Assembly: GCA_036510735.1 (NCBI GenBank)
Contig: DATCDK010000238.1
Location: 1 to 12,010 of the forward strand
DNA from: PALSA-607 sp036510735
GTDB taxonomy: Bacteria > Actinomycetota > Actinomycetes > Acidothermales > Acidothermaceae
Length of the DNA: 12,010 nucleotides
Direction of reading: 5' to 3'
Positions 1 to 6,876 of the stretch are shown here, one piece after another (within the stretch, counting starts at the first letter, position 1; every line of letters starts with the position of its first letter). The notes beneath the pieces are model-generated. The model saw only the letters and a program-made list of their open reading frames with translations. It had not been told where the DNA came from and did no database searches. A program made the translations under genes and the position numbers.

Positions 1-26
1 GCGAAGTTGAGCCAGGGCAGCTGCGG

Positions 27-1583
27 TTAGCCCTCGACGCAGTTGTTCGTGGTCGCGCTCGTCGCCTTGACCCCCGGAATGGCGGACGGCGATGCGCTTG
101 CCGGCGGGCTCGACGATGCAGGGGCGGTCGAGACGCCCGCCCAGTCGGCGCCGAGCGTCAGCACAATGTTCGCCCCGGCGCTCGAAGCGAGTACCTCCTG
201 CGGAGGCGTGTTCAGCGCGCTCGCCAGCGTCTGCATCGACGTGGTGTGGCTGGCTACGTAACTCACCGTGGTCTTGGCGACGGGAGAGTTGGTCGCGGTG
301 CCGATGGAGACGACGTCGAAGCCGGCCGTGGTCAGTTGGTCGCGAACCTGGCGAGCGAGACCGTCCTGCGACGTCCCGTTCAAGACTTCGACCGTGATCG
401 CCGAGCGTGGCAGCGTGATGCTGCCAACATCCGTACCGGTGCTGACCGGGATCGGGATGTCGTCGTGGATGTCGGAGAACAGCGCGTTCGCTTCGTCCTG
501 GCTCCAATACAGGTGCTCGTAGAACGGGTCACCCTTCGGCGCGGGGTATGTCGGCACTGTCGTGAAGATGATGTTCGCCGTGTTGATGTGCCGGTACTTC
601 AGGCCGAGCGACAGTAGCTGGCTGCTCGTCATGTCCGTGCTGAGCGAGCCGGCGACCGCGGAGTAGAAGCTGTACATCGTGGTTGGGTTGAAGAAGTTGG
701 CACTCGACAACGCCTTACGCACCATCGAGGCCATGAACTGCTGCTGGCGCTGGATGCGATGCAGGTCGTCGCCGCCGGTCAGCCCGTAGCGCGCACGCAC
801 AAAGGCCAACGCCTGGTCACCGATGAGATTCACCGGGCCGGCGGCCAGGTTCAGGCCCGTGTTCGAGTCGTGAATTGCTTCGCAGATGTTCAGCGGCACG
901 CCGCCGATTGCCTTCGACATCTTGACGACACCGGTGAAGTCAATCTCGAGGAAGTTGTCGATCCGCACGCCGGTGAGGCTCTCGAGCGTCTGCGCTGAGC
1001 AGTACGGCCCACCGAGCTCAATCGCCTGGTTGAACAGAGCTTTCGTCGGCTTGCTGTACTGCAATTGGCCAGCCGACGTGCGGATCGGGTTGCCGTCGTT
1101 GTCGACCTTCTCGCATGACGGGATCTGGACCACGGAGTCGCGCGGGATGCTGACCAGCGTGACCGAGTTTCCGTCAGCCGACAGGTGGGCCAGGATCGCC
1201 GTGTCGGAGAGGTCCTCGGTCTGTGCAGGCGCGCCCTTCACCTGGAACTGCGCGTTCTCACCGAGCCGGCTGTCGACGCCGAGGATCAAAATGTTCTTCG
1301 CTGTTCCCGCCGGCGCCGCCGCTCCGGTGGTCGGGTTGGGCTTCGCTGCGGCAGGGGCGGGCCGGTTGGCGGCTGGGAGCACGGTGGCCAGCGGCTTGCC
1401 GTAGTCAACCTTGCTGAAGATCTCCTGGTAAGCGACCCCGCCGATGCCTCCGGCAAGCACGAGCAGCGCGAAGAACCCGACGATGAGGCGACCAATGATG
1501 CGCATCCGACGCTGGGCATGCTCATAGGAAGCCTGCTCGCCCGCGGGGTCGAGCACTTTGGGGCGACCTATTCGCGGAGCCAT
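27..1583 (-). CDS. LytR-CpsA-Psr (LCP) family protein with C-terminal LytR_C domain (paralogue 1)
   Basis: Predicted membrane-anchored LCP phosphotransferase of 518 aa. Family members transfer undecaprenyl-linked glycopolymers to peptidoglycan outside the membrane. Visible order: cytoplasmic basic N-terminus; one membrane helix about 31-53; Ala/Pro linker 70-95; LCP domain about 96-290; LytR_C domain about 395-485 (begins ITVEVLNGTSQDGLA); Ser/Pro-rich tail. LCP signatures are VDSR (103-106), SDT (126-128), IPRDS (146-150), FVRARYG (261-267) and D273/R276/Q280. The Arg that normally precedes SDT is Leu125 here. Cysteines lie at 157, 195, 234 and 515, the last four residues from the end. I chose the ATG at 1583 because AGGAG (plus-strand 1596-1600) lies 12 nt upstream and the family N-terminus begins there. 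A longer frame to 1793 would run into the upstream gene and has no membrane-protein character in the added part. Paralogue of the gene directly upstream, 130 bp away. Family call firm; polymer substrate unknown. Confidence 0.93.
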   Translation of the reverse strand: MAPRIGRPKVLDPAGEQASYEHAQRRMRIIGRLIVGFFALLVLAGGIGGVAYQEIFSKVDYGKPLATVLPAANRPAPAAAKPNPTTGAAAPAGTAKNILILGVDSRLGENAQFQVKGAPAQTEDLSDTAILAHLSADGNSVTLVSIPRDSVVQIPSCEKVDNDGNPIRTSAGQLQYSKPTKALFNQAIELGGPYCSAQTLESLTGVRIDNFLEIDFTGVVKMSKAIGGVPLNICEAIHDSNTGLNLAAGPVNLIGDQALAFVRARYGLTGGDDLHRIQRQQQFMASMVRKALSSANFFNPTTMYSFYSAVAGSLSTDMTSSQLLSLGLKYRHINTANIIFTTVPTYPAPKGDPFYEHLYWSQDEANALFSDIHDDIPIPVSTGTDVGSITLPRSAITVEVLNGTSQDGLARQVRDQLTTAGFDVVSIGTATNSPVAKTTVSYVASHTTSMQTLASALNTPPQEVLASSAGANIVLTLGADWAGVSTAPASSSPPASASPSAIPGVKATSATTNNCVEG

Positions 1584-1621
1584 GGGGTGCGGATTCTCCT
1601 GGTACGTCGGTCGTGTCGGGG

Positions 1622-1654
1622 GCGTGCACGCTTCAGCGCGGCCCCGACCGCGCT
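1622..1654 (-). repeat. Two adjacent inverted repeats in the spacer between the LCP genes
   Basis: A perfect 7-bp inverted repeat, AGCGCGG/CCGCGCT (1635-1641 and 1648-1654), has a 6-nt loop. Four bases beyond it in plus coordinates is the perfect 10-bp palindrome GCGTGCACGC (1622-1631). In the minus-strand transcript they would lie in the 5' leader of the downstream LCP gene. There is no U-tract after either one, so a classical intrinsic terminator is not shown. They could be an attenuating or stabilising hairpin, a weak actinobacterial terminator for the upstream gene, or an operator. Confidence 0.4.
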
Positions 1655-1662
1655 CACATGGT

Positions 1663-1690
1663 AACGGTTCGGTATCAAGCGTTGGTTCCC
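1663..1690 (-). promoter_or_regulatory. Candidate ECF-sigma-type promoter for the downstream LCP gene
   Basis: On the minus strand GGGAACC (plus 1684-1690) is followed after 17 nt by CGTT (plus 1663-1666). This resembles the GGAA(C/T)...GTT promoters of actinobacterial SigE/SigH/SigR-like stress sigma factors, although the gap is slightly longer than the mycobacterial SigE pattern. A start site near 1654 would give a leader of about 70 nt containing the hairpin described separately. Envelope-stress control of a wall ligase is biologically plausible, but this is a motif match only. Confidence 0.35.
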
Positions 1691-1713
1691 GGCAGTTCTG
1701 AGTTCGTTCCCTG

Positions 1714-3201
1714 TCAGGCCGTGCACGATGCGTTCGCAGCGGTAGTTTCCGCGAGAGCATCCTCGGTGGGGGCCGCGACAGGCGCCACCACACCGTTCGG
1801 ACCAGGCGCCTGCGCGCCGTTGTAGGACTTGCCGACGATGAGCTGCAACGTCGTGTTCAGCTGCGGGTTCGCCTGCAACGTCGAGCCGGGGACCGCGGCC
1901 TGCAACGTGCGAGCCGCTTCCGCCTGCGTCGGGCCGTACTGGATGACGCTGGCGCTCGCGCCGGTGATGCGGTCGGCGGGCGTCCCGACGAGCTGGAACC
2001 CGAGCTTCGTCAGGTCGGACGCCGCTTTGCGGGCGAGGCCGGAGAGGCCACCGCCGTTGAACACCTCGACATGGACGGCGCTCACCGCGACGGTCAGCGG
2101 TACCGGTGCCGGAGTAGGCGGAGCGCTCGGCAACACGACGGGCGCGTCGACGGCGAGGGACTGGAAGAGCGCGGTCGACTTCGCGGTATCGATGTCGTCG
2201 ACGTCAACGCCGTTTTGGGTGCTGAAGCCGGTGAGCGGCATCGTCGTCAGCACCACATTGCCGGTGCCCAGGCCTTTGAGCTTCACGGCCAGCTTCGCGA
2301 GGTCGCTCGCACTCATACCGGAATCGACGCTGATCGACTTCGTCAGCGCGTCGAGGAAGTCGTTCAGCTTCAGCGGATTCGCGAGCGTGCCGGCGCTCTC
2401 GACCTTGCGCATCATCGACGCCATGAACTGTTGCTGCCGCTTGATGCGGTCGATGTCGCCGAGTGGCAGGCCGTAGCGCTGACGGACGAACTCCAGCGCC
2501 GTGGTTCCGTTCAGGTGGTGCGGGCCCGCCGTCAGGTTCAACCCGGTCTGGATGTCGTGTGCTGGCTGTGAGAGGCAGATGTCGACGCCGCCGAGCGCGT
2601 TGACCATGTTCTGGAAACCGGCGAAGTCGATCTCGACGTAGTGGTCGATGTGGATGCCGGTCAGCTGCTGCACGGTGCTCACCAGGAGCGGCGCCCCGCC
2701 GAGTGAGAAGGCCGCATTGAGCTTGTCGAGATGAGCGGGGTGCGCAACGCCCTTCGCGTCGTTGTAAGCGGGGATCGTCACCCACGAGTCGCGGGGCAGC
2801 GACACCAGCGTTGCCGCCTTATTGCCCTTCGCAAGGTGCGCGAGGATCACGGTGTCCGAGCGCTGGCCCTCAACGGGTGTCTGGCCTTTCGGTGCTTGGG
2901 CGAACTGGTCTGTGCCGGTCCGGCTGTCGGACCCGACGAGCAGGACGTTCTCGGCGCCGTCGGCAGCGGTCGCGCCGCCCGGCTTGATGACGCCCGTTGT
3001 CTTCTTCAAGTTGTGGTCGTAGTGGAGATACCGCGTGTAGAGCAACCCGCTCGCAGCCAGCACGCAGACCGCGAGCGCCGCCGCGGTGATGCCGAGCGGG
3101 CTCCGCCAGCCGGTACGTCGATTGCCCGGTTTGGCCGGTTTGATCGGACGCCCCGGCCCACGCGGATTGAGCTCCGGGGGCAGGACGCTCAGATCGGACA
3201 C
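1714..3201 (-). CDS. LytR-CpsA-Psr (LCP) family protein with C-terminal LytR_C domain (paralogue 2)
   Basis: Predicted LCP wall-polymer ligase of 495 aa. A basic, Pro-rich N-terminus is followed by a membrane helix about 36-56, a short linker, an LCP domain about 85-266 and a LytR_C domain about 374-457 (HVEVFNGGGLSGLARKAA), then an Ala/Pro tail. The full set of pyrophosphate-binding and catalytic signatures is present: SDSR (91-94), QRSDT (113-117), LPRDSW (135-140), FVRQRYG (238-244) and D249/R252/Q256. It is therefore the more canonical of the two paralogues. It also ends with a Cys close to the C-terminus (residue 493). The start is GTG at 3201, with AGGAG (plus 3212-3216) 10 nt upstream. 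It lies upstream of the second LCP gene on the same strand, 130 bp apart, and is divergent from the SDR gene. Co-transcription with paralogue 1 is likely, but the spacer has its own promoter candidate. Confidence 0.94.
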   Translation of the reverse strand: MSDLSVLPPELNPRGPGRPIKPAKPGNRRTGWRSPLGITAAALAVCVLAASGLLYTRYLHYDHNLKKTTGVIKPGGATAADGAENVLLVGSDSRTGTDQFAQAPKGQTPVEGQRSDTVILAHLAKGNKAATLVSLPRDSWVTIPAYNDAKGVAHPAHLDKLNAAFSLGGAPLLVSTVQQLTGIHIDHYVEIDFAGFQNMVNALGGVDICLSQPAHDIQTGLNLTAGPHHLNGTTALEFVRQRYGLPLGDIDRIKRQQQFMASMMRKVESAGTLANPLKLNDFLDALTKSISVDSGMSASDLAKLAVKLKGLGTGNVVLTTMPLTGFSTQNGVDVDDIDTAKSTALFQSLAVDAPVVLPSAPPTPAPVPLTVAVSAVHVEVFNGGGLSGLARKAASDLTKLGFQLVGTPADRITGASASVIQYGPTQAEAARTLQAAVPGSTLQANPQLNTTLQLIVGKSYNGAQAPGPNGVVAPVAAPTEDALAETTAANASCTA

Positions 3202-3234
3202 GGTCGGGGGTCTCCTGATGGCTGGTGTTGTTCG

Positions 3235-3249
3235 AGGCTAACGGCCGTT
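3235..3249 (-). promoter_or_regulatory. Possible -10 element and overlapping palindrome upstream of LCP paralogue 2
   Basis: On the minus strand TAGCCT (plus 3235-3240) fits the actinobacterial TANNNT -10 pattern and would give a leader of about 25-30 nt that includes the AGGAG site. No convincing -35 hexamer is visible. A perfect palindrome AACGGCCGTT (3240-3249) abuts and overlaps the -10 by one base and could be an operator half-site pair. The rest of the region to 3327 is GC-rich and shows no gene. Confidence 0.25.
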
Positions 3250-3327
3250 GCGCGCCGAGGTCGGGACCGACGCGGCGCGGCGTGAGCGGGCCTGACCGTA
3301 GCTAGACGCATGACCGCCTCGGCCTGG

Positions 3328-3368
3328 TTGCATCGAATCGGCATCGAATGGCTGGGTTGCATCGAATT
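3328..3368 (+). repeat. Three direct copies of GCATCGAAT in the SDR promoter region
   Basis: GCATCGAAT occurs at 3330-3338, 3341-3349 and 3360-3368. The first and third copies extend to TTGCATCGAAT, 30 bp apart start to start. The copies are all in the same orientation, which is not what chance in GC-rich DNA would readily give. The third overlaps the putative -35 (TTGCAT, 3358-3363). The likely role is an operator for an unlinked transcription factor that controls the SDR gene and possibly the divergent LCP pair. No regulator gene is in the window. Confidence 0.5.
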
Positions 3369-3394
3369 GGCGTGCTCGGGGCACGATGCAGTGA
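3358..3394 (+). promoter_or_regulatory. Candidate promoter for a leaderless SDR transcript
   Basis: TTGCAT (3358-3363) is followed after 18 nt by CACGAT (3382-3387), then 6 nt, then the ATG at 3394. The geometry would place transcription initiation at or next to the start codon. That agrees with the absence of a Shine-Dalgarno sequence. The -10 is a weak match. Confidence 0.35.
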
Positions 3395-4089
3395 TGACGA
3401 TCACGTTCATCACTGGTGCCAACAAGAGCTTGGGCTTCGAAACCGCGCGCCGACTGCAGGGCCTCGGCCACACCGTGCTGATCGGGGCGCGCGATGCCGA
3501 GCGGGGTCGGACAGCCGCCGACAGGCTCGGCGCCCGCTTCGTCCAGATCGATGTCACGGACGATGACTCCGTCGCCGCGGCTGTGTCAGATGTGAAGGCG
3601 CACGAGGGTCACATCGACGTGCTCATCAACAACGCCGGGATTCCCGGCCGCCGCGCGCCGGTGGCGGAGCTGACCCCGCAAGATGCGCTGCTCGTGTTCG
3701 ATACCAACGTCGTCAGCATTCTGCGCGTGACGAATGCGTTCCTGCCGTTGCTCCGGCTCTCAGCATCGCCTGTCGTCGTTAACGTCAGCAGCGGAATGGG
3801 CTCGTTCGCTGCGACCCAGGATCCGAACCGCGTCGAGTCGCAGGTCGTGGCACCGCTGTATTCGTCGTCGAAGGCGGCCGTCACCATGCTCACGACGATC
3901 TACGCGAAAGCACTGCCTGAGCTCCGTATTAACGCCGCCGAGCCTGGTTTCACGGGGACGGATTTCAACAACCACCGCGGAACGCAGACCGTGCAGGAGG
4001 GCACCGACGCGATCGTGGCGCTGGCCACGATCGCCGCCGACGGCCCGACCGGCACCTTCCAAGACCGGCACGGCACCGTCGCCTGGTGA
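3394..4089 (+). CDS. Short-chain dehydrogenase/reductase (SDR) family oxidoreductase
   Basis: A 231-aa cytosolic NAD(P)-dependent oxidoreductase of the classical SDR type. Motifs: Rossmann nucleotide-binding TGANKSLG (7-14), acidic cofactor-binding IDVTD (52-56), NNAG (79-82), N105, catalytic Ser in VSS (131-133), YSSSK giving Tyr156 and Lys160, and PGFTGTD (185-190). Arg33 after the second beta strand (GAR) suggests a preference for NADP(H). The chosen ATG at 3394 puts beta-strand 1 (MTITFITG) at the N-terminus as expected. The in-frame ATG at 3310 would add 28 residues unlike the family and would overlap the operator-like repeats. A GTG at 3391 is also possible. No ribosome-binding site is visible. 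The substrate cannot be inferred. Its closeness to wall genes does not by itself imply a wall role; such SDRs are often stand-alone redox or detoxification enzymes. Confidence 0.9.
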   Translation: MTITFITGANKSLGFETARRLQGLGHTVLIGARDAERGRTAADRLGARFVQIDVTDDDSVAAAVSDVKAHEGHIDVLINNAGIPGRRAPVAELTPQDALLVFDTNVVSILRVTNAFLPLLRLSASPVVVNVSSGMGSFAATQDPNRVESQVVAPLYSSSKAAVTMLTTIYAKALPELRINAAEPGFTGTDFNNHRGTQTVQEGTDAIVALATIAADGPTGTFQDRHGTVAW

Positions 4090-4145
4090 GCTCGCCGTCG
4101 CGTTAGCCATGCAACCAAGGCGGTCGGGTTGGCGTCCCTGCTCGC

Positions 4146-5726
4146 ATGCATGTGCTGCGGTGGGGTGTGACTGTGGTCGCAGCAGGTCTGGTTGTCGCGA
4201 TCTCGGGCTGCGCGGCGCCTGGCCAGCCGGCGCACGACGCAACTGGTTCGGGCTTGGCGACGTCGGCGCCCGCGCAGTCGGTCGCGGCGTCGACGTCCGC
4301 GCTGTCGGTCGTGTCATCGCCGATGGCGTCGCCACCAGCCGATGTGTCGACTCCGACGACTGCTCCTTCGCCGGCGCCGCCGTCCGTCGTCCCAGTCGAC
4401 GAGACGGGTGTTGTTCCATGGGTCGACGTACGAGGAACGATGTTTCTCTCGTCGCCATTACCGGTTGCGCCGCTGCCGACGAGCGGGCGAGCTTGTCGAG
4501 CGGCTGACCTTAGGGTGTCCGACGTCGGCGGAAACGGCGGCGGCGGGCATAGTTACGCGACCTTCGAGTTCGTCGACACAAGTCCGACGCCGTGCGTGCT
4601 GAAGGGCTATCCACGCGTGGTCGCGACTGAGCCGGGAAAGCCCGCGGTCGTCGCGGTCAACGGCGGGTACTTCGTCGGGCAAGAGAAGTCCGCGGCGATG
4701 ACCCCGGGCGTCTCTACTAGCCTAGATATCGAGACCGAACGCGACTGCGACGCTCGCTACGCGGTGCCGAATCCGTGGCCGACGTTGATCTACCACACAG
4801 CGACCGTCACGATTCCGGGTGGCGGAGTCGTCGTGCTGCACGACGTGTTTGACGTCGAATGCGGGTTGTTCACGGGCCAGTTCGGTGTCGCGCAACCGCA
4901 GCCCGAATACACGCAGTCGGTTATCCAGGGCGCGACCGCCCGGATTGAACTGCCTAGCGCCGTCGATGCAGGAGCCACCCTGCACTACGTGATCGACCTG
5001 ACGAATCCGACTGCAAACGACATGACGCTTGCGCCGTGCCCGAGCTATCAGCAGGAGATCGGTGAGGCCGGTAAGGATCCGCTCGAGTTCAACTGCTCCG
5101 CCGTCCATCTGCTGCTTGCACACCACACACAACGTTTCGCGATGGAGCTCCCGGTACCGGCTGACTACCCCACCGGTCAGGCCGAGGTCTATTGGAACGT
5201 CGCCGCGACCACCGACATCAGTGCGCGTGGATCGGTCGACGTGATCGGTGCCGACACCCCGTGCGCCTCGAATCAGCTCACCGTGGCGATCACCGGACCA
5301 GGCACGGTTCCTGGGTTGCCGAACATGATGGGTCTGAAGGGTTACGCCACCGCCGTCCCGCTCGCGCTGACCAATCGGTCGAACGCGACATGCTCGGTTC
5401 GCGGCACACCTGCCGTCGACCTGCGCGCCGGCGACGGAACCGATCTCGGTCTTCCGCAGGCTGATGAGCAGGCAATGCACATCACAGGACCACGGATGCC
5501 CTCGCCGACCGTCGTCCTCGCACCGGGCGATGTCGCCACGACGACCCTCTACTGGTACTCGGATTTCTGCGGGTCCGATCCCAATCCGCTCACGGTGACC
5601 CTGACACTGCCCACCAACGGGGCGACGGTCGAGGCGACGCCCGCAGGCGGATGGCGGCCACCGCCGTGCCCCGATGGACCGCCCGGTCATGGCCAAGTTG
5701 GCGCCGACCCATTCCAGGCGAGCTGA
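4146..5726 (+). CDS. Secreted lipoprotein with two DUF4232-like domains
   Basis: A 526-aa exported protein. The N-terminus MHVLRWGVTVVAAGLVVAISGC is a lipoprotein signal with lipobox I-S-G-C and lipidated Cys22. A Ser/Ala/Pro/Thr-rich low-complexity linker follows, about 23-110, as in surface-tethered actinobacterial proteins. Residues 117-240 resemble DUF4232 (CRAADLRVSDVGG, then FVDTSPTPCVLKGYPRV). Residues 373-508 look like a second, more diverged copy (CASNQLTVAI, then LTNRSNATCSVRGTPAV). Between them, about 260-360, is a beta-rich segment (LHYVIDLTNPTANDMTLAPC) not clearly assignable. Cysteines at 117, 150, 201, 239, 298, 317, 373, 416, 475 and 508 come in an even number and suggest disulfides outside the cell. 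The start is the only plausible one after the in-frame stop at 4104. No strong ribosome-binding site is seen. It begins 56 bp after the SDR gene and could be co-transcribed. The molecular function of DUF4232 is unknown to me. Confidence 0.82.
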   Translation: MHVLRWGVTVVAAGLVVAISGCAAPGQPAHDATGSGLATSAPAQSVAASTSALSVVSSPMASPPADVSTPTTAPSPAPPSVVPVDETGVVPWVDVRGTMFLSSPLPVAPLPTSGRACRAADLRVSDVGGNGGGGHSYATFEFVDTSPTPCVLKGYPRVVATEPGKPAVVAVNGGYFVGQEKSAAMTPGVSTSLDIETERDCDARYAVPNPWPTLIYHTATVTIPGGGVVVLHDVFDVECGLFTGQFGVAQPQPEYTQSVIQGATARIELPSAVDAGATLHYVIDLTNPTANDMTLAPCPSYQQEIGEAGKDPLEFNCSAVHLLLAHHTQRFAMELPVPADYPTGQAEVYWNVAATTDISARGSVDVIGADTPCASNQLTVAITGPGTVPGLPNMMGLKGYATAVPLALTNRSNATCSVRGTPAVDLRAGDGTDLGLPQADEQAMHITGPRMPSPTVVLAPGDVATTTLYWYSDFCGSDPNPLTVTLTLPTNGATVEATPAGGWRPPPCPDGPPGHGQVGADPFQAS

Positions 5727-5743
5727 GCCGGGAAAGGCCTGGC
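5727..5743 (+). terminator. Possible weak hairpin terminator after the lipoprotein gene
   Basis: Immediately after the stop codon, GCCGGG (5727-5732) can pair with CCTGGC (5738-5743) across loop AAAGG: six pairs including one G-U. No U-tract follows, so if it terminates, it is of the short, U-poor kind described for actinobacteria. It could equally be a chance hairpin. Confidence 0.25.
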
Positions 5744-5791
5744 AAAGGGCGATCCACAGACTCTTCACAGGAGCCGAAACGGGCGCTCCGA

Positions 5792-5804
5792 TAACCTCAG
5801 CGCA
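5792..5804 (+). promoter_or_regulatory. -10 element of a likely leaderless rmlA promoter
   Basis: TAACCT (5792-5797) matches the actinobacterial TANNNT -10. Six bases later comes the rmlA ATG (5804), so transcription would start at the A of the start codon. There is no Shine-Dalgarno sequence upstream of the ATG, which supports a leaderless message. The -35 is poorly defined; TTCACA at 5764-5769 is too far away. This would be the main promoter of the rml/membrane-protein operon. Confidence 0.5.
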
Positions 5805-6868
5805 TGAAGGCACTCGTTTTGTCCGGTGGCGCCGGCACGCGGTTGCGGCCGATCACCCACACCTCGGCGAAACAGCTGGTCCCCGTCGCCAACAAGCCGG
5901 TGCTGTTCTACGGCCTTGAGGCCATTCGCGATGCGGGCATCACCGACGTCGGGATCATCGTCGGAGACACCCGGGCCGAGATCGAGACCGCTGTCGGCGA
6001 CGGGTCCGCGCTCGGGATCCGGGCCACGTACATCCCGCAGGACGCGCCACTGGGGCTCGCGCACTGCGTTCTCATCGCCCGCGACTTCCTCGGCGACGAC
6101 GACTTCGTGATGTACCTGGGCGACAACTTCATCATCGGCGGCATCACCGACCTGGTCGACGAGTTCAAGCGCGGCGGCGCCGACGCGCAGATCCTGCTCA
6201 CGAAGGTCGACAACCCGCAGCAGTTCGGGATCGCCGAACTCGATGTCGCAGGTCACATCCTCAAGCTGGTCGAGAAGCCCGCGGAGCCGAAAAGCGACCT
6301 CGCTCTCGTCGGGGTCTACATGTTCAGCCCGAGCATTCACGAGGCGGTCAACTCGATCGCGCCGAGCCGCCGTGGCGAGCTCGAGATCACCGACGCGATT
6401 CAGTGGTTGGTCGATCACGGCAAGGACGTTCGACCGCACATGGTCACTGGTTACTGGAAGGACACCGGCCGCCTCGAAGACATGCTCGAGTGCAATCGCA
6501 AGGTGCTTGAGTCGGTCGAGCCGAGCACCCGCGGCAGCGTCGACGCAGTGAGCCGGATCATCGGCCGGGTCGTGATCGAGGAAGGCGCATCGATCGTCCG
6601 TTCGACCGTGCGCGGCCCGGCGATCATCGGCCGCGGCACCCGAATCGTCGACAGCTACATCGGTCCGTTCACGTCGATCTACCACGACTGCCTGATCGAT
6701 TCGACCGAGCTCGAGCATTCGATCGTCCTCGAGGCGACCACGATCTCCGGTGTCAGTCGGATCGAGGACTCGTTGATCGGCAAAGAGGTCGAAGTCTCAC
6801 CCTCGACCGCGATGCCGCGTGCCCACCGCCTGATGCTGGGCGACCACAGCAAGGTGTCGCTCGCCTGA
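5804..6868 (+). CDS. rmlA: Glucose-1-phosphate thymidylyltransferase, long form
   Basis: First enzyme of dTDP-L-rhamnose (and other dTDP-sugar) synthesis: dTTP + alpha-D-glucose 1-phosphate gives dTDP-glucose + pyrophosphate, in the cytosol. The 354 residues match the roughly 355-aa long-form family rather than the roughly 290-aa RmlA. Seen: nucleotide-binding GGAGTRLRPIT (8-18), Lys23 in SAKQL, Gln79-Asp80, metal-binding YLGDN (Asp107), VEKP (156-159), GELEITD (191-197) and GYWKDTG (Asp220). From about 250 a hexapeptide-type left-handed beta-helix runs to the end (IIGRGTRIVDSYIGPFTSI, with EHSIVLE later). The start is the ATG at 5804, six bases after a TANNNT box and without a ribosome-binding site. 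It is first in a tight plus-strand cluster with rmlB and the start of rmlD. The long form is well known from antibiotic deoxysugar clusters, but here the neighbours point to wall rhamnose. dTTP specificity is inferred from family and context. Confidence 0.93.
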   Translation: MKALVLSGGAGTRLRPITHTSAKQLVPVANKPVLFYGLEAIRDAGITDVGIIVGDTRAEIETAVGDGSALGIRATYIPQDAPLGLAHCVLIARDFLGDDDFVMYLGDNFIIGGITDLVDEFKRGGADAQILLTKVDNPQQFGIAELDVAGHILKLVEKPAEPKSDLALVGVYMFSPSIHEAVNSIAPSRRGELEITDAIQWLVDHGKDVRPHMVTGYWKDTGRLEDMLECNRKVLESVEPSTRGSVDAVSRIIGRVVIEEGASIVRSTVRGPAIIGRGTRIVDSYIGPFTSIYHDCLIDSTELEHSIVLEATTISGVSRIEDSLIGKEVEVSPSTAMPRAHRLMLGDHSKVSLA

Positions 6869-6876
6869 GCACCAGC

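Noticed and set aside
1622..1654. Intrinsic terminator between the LCP genes
   Set aside because: The stems are real but no U-tract follows on either strand, so I list them only as inverted repeats.
1584..1793. N-terminal extension of LCP paralogue 1 to 588 aa
   Set aside because: The extra 70 residues overlap the end of the upstream gene, are Arg/Pro-rich without domain character, and the ATG at 1583 has a good AGGAG site and a normal N-terminus before the membrane helix.
3310..3393. 28-residue N-terminal extension of the SDR protein
   Set aside because: It precedes the first Rossmann beta strand, has no family resemblance and covers the operator-like repeats; start at 3394 fits the family.
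4722..5813. 363-codon minus-strand open frame opposite the lipoprotein gene
   Set aside because: Antisense shadow with Arg/Gly-rich composition; the plus strand has a clear signal peptide and DUF4232-like motifs.
5765..6718. 317-codon minus-strand open frame opposite rmlA
   Set aside because: Rich in Asp/Arg/Val with no recognisable domain; it is the expected antisense shadow of a GC-rich coding frame, since rmlA is certain.
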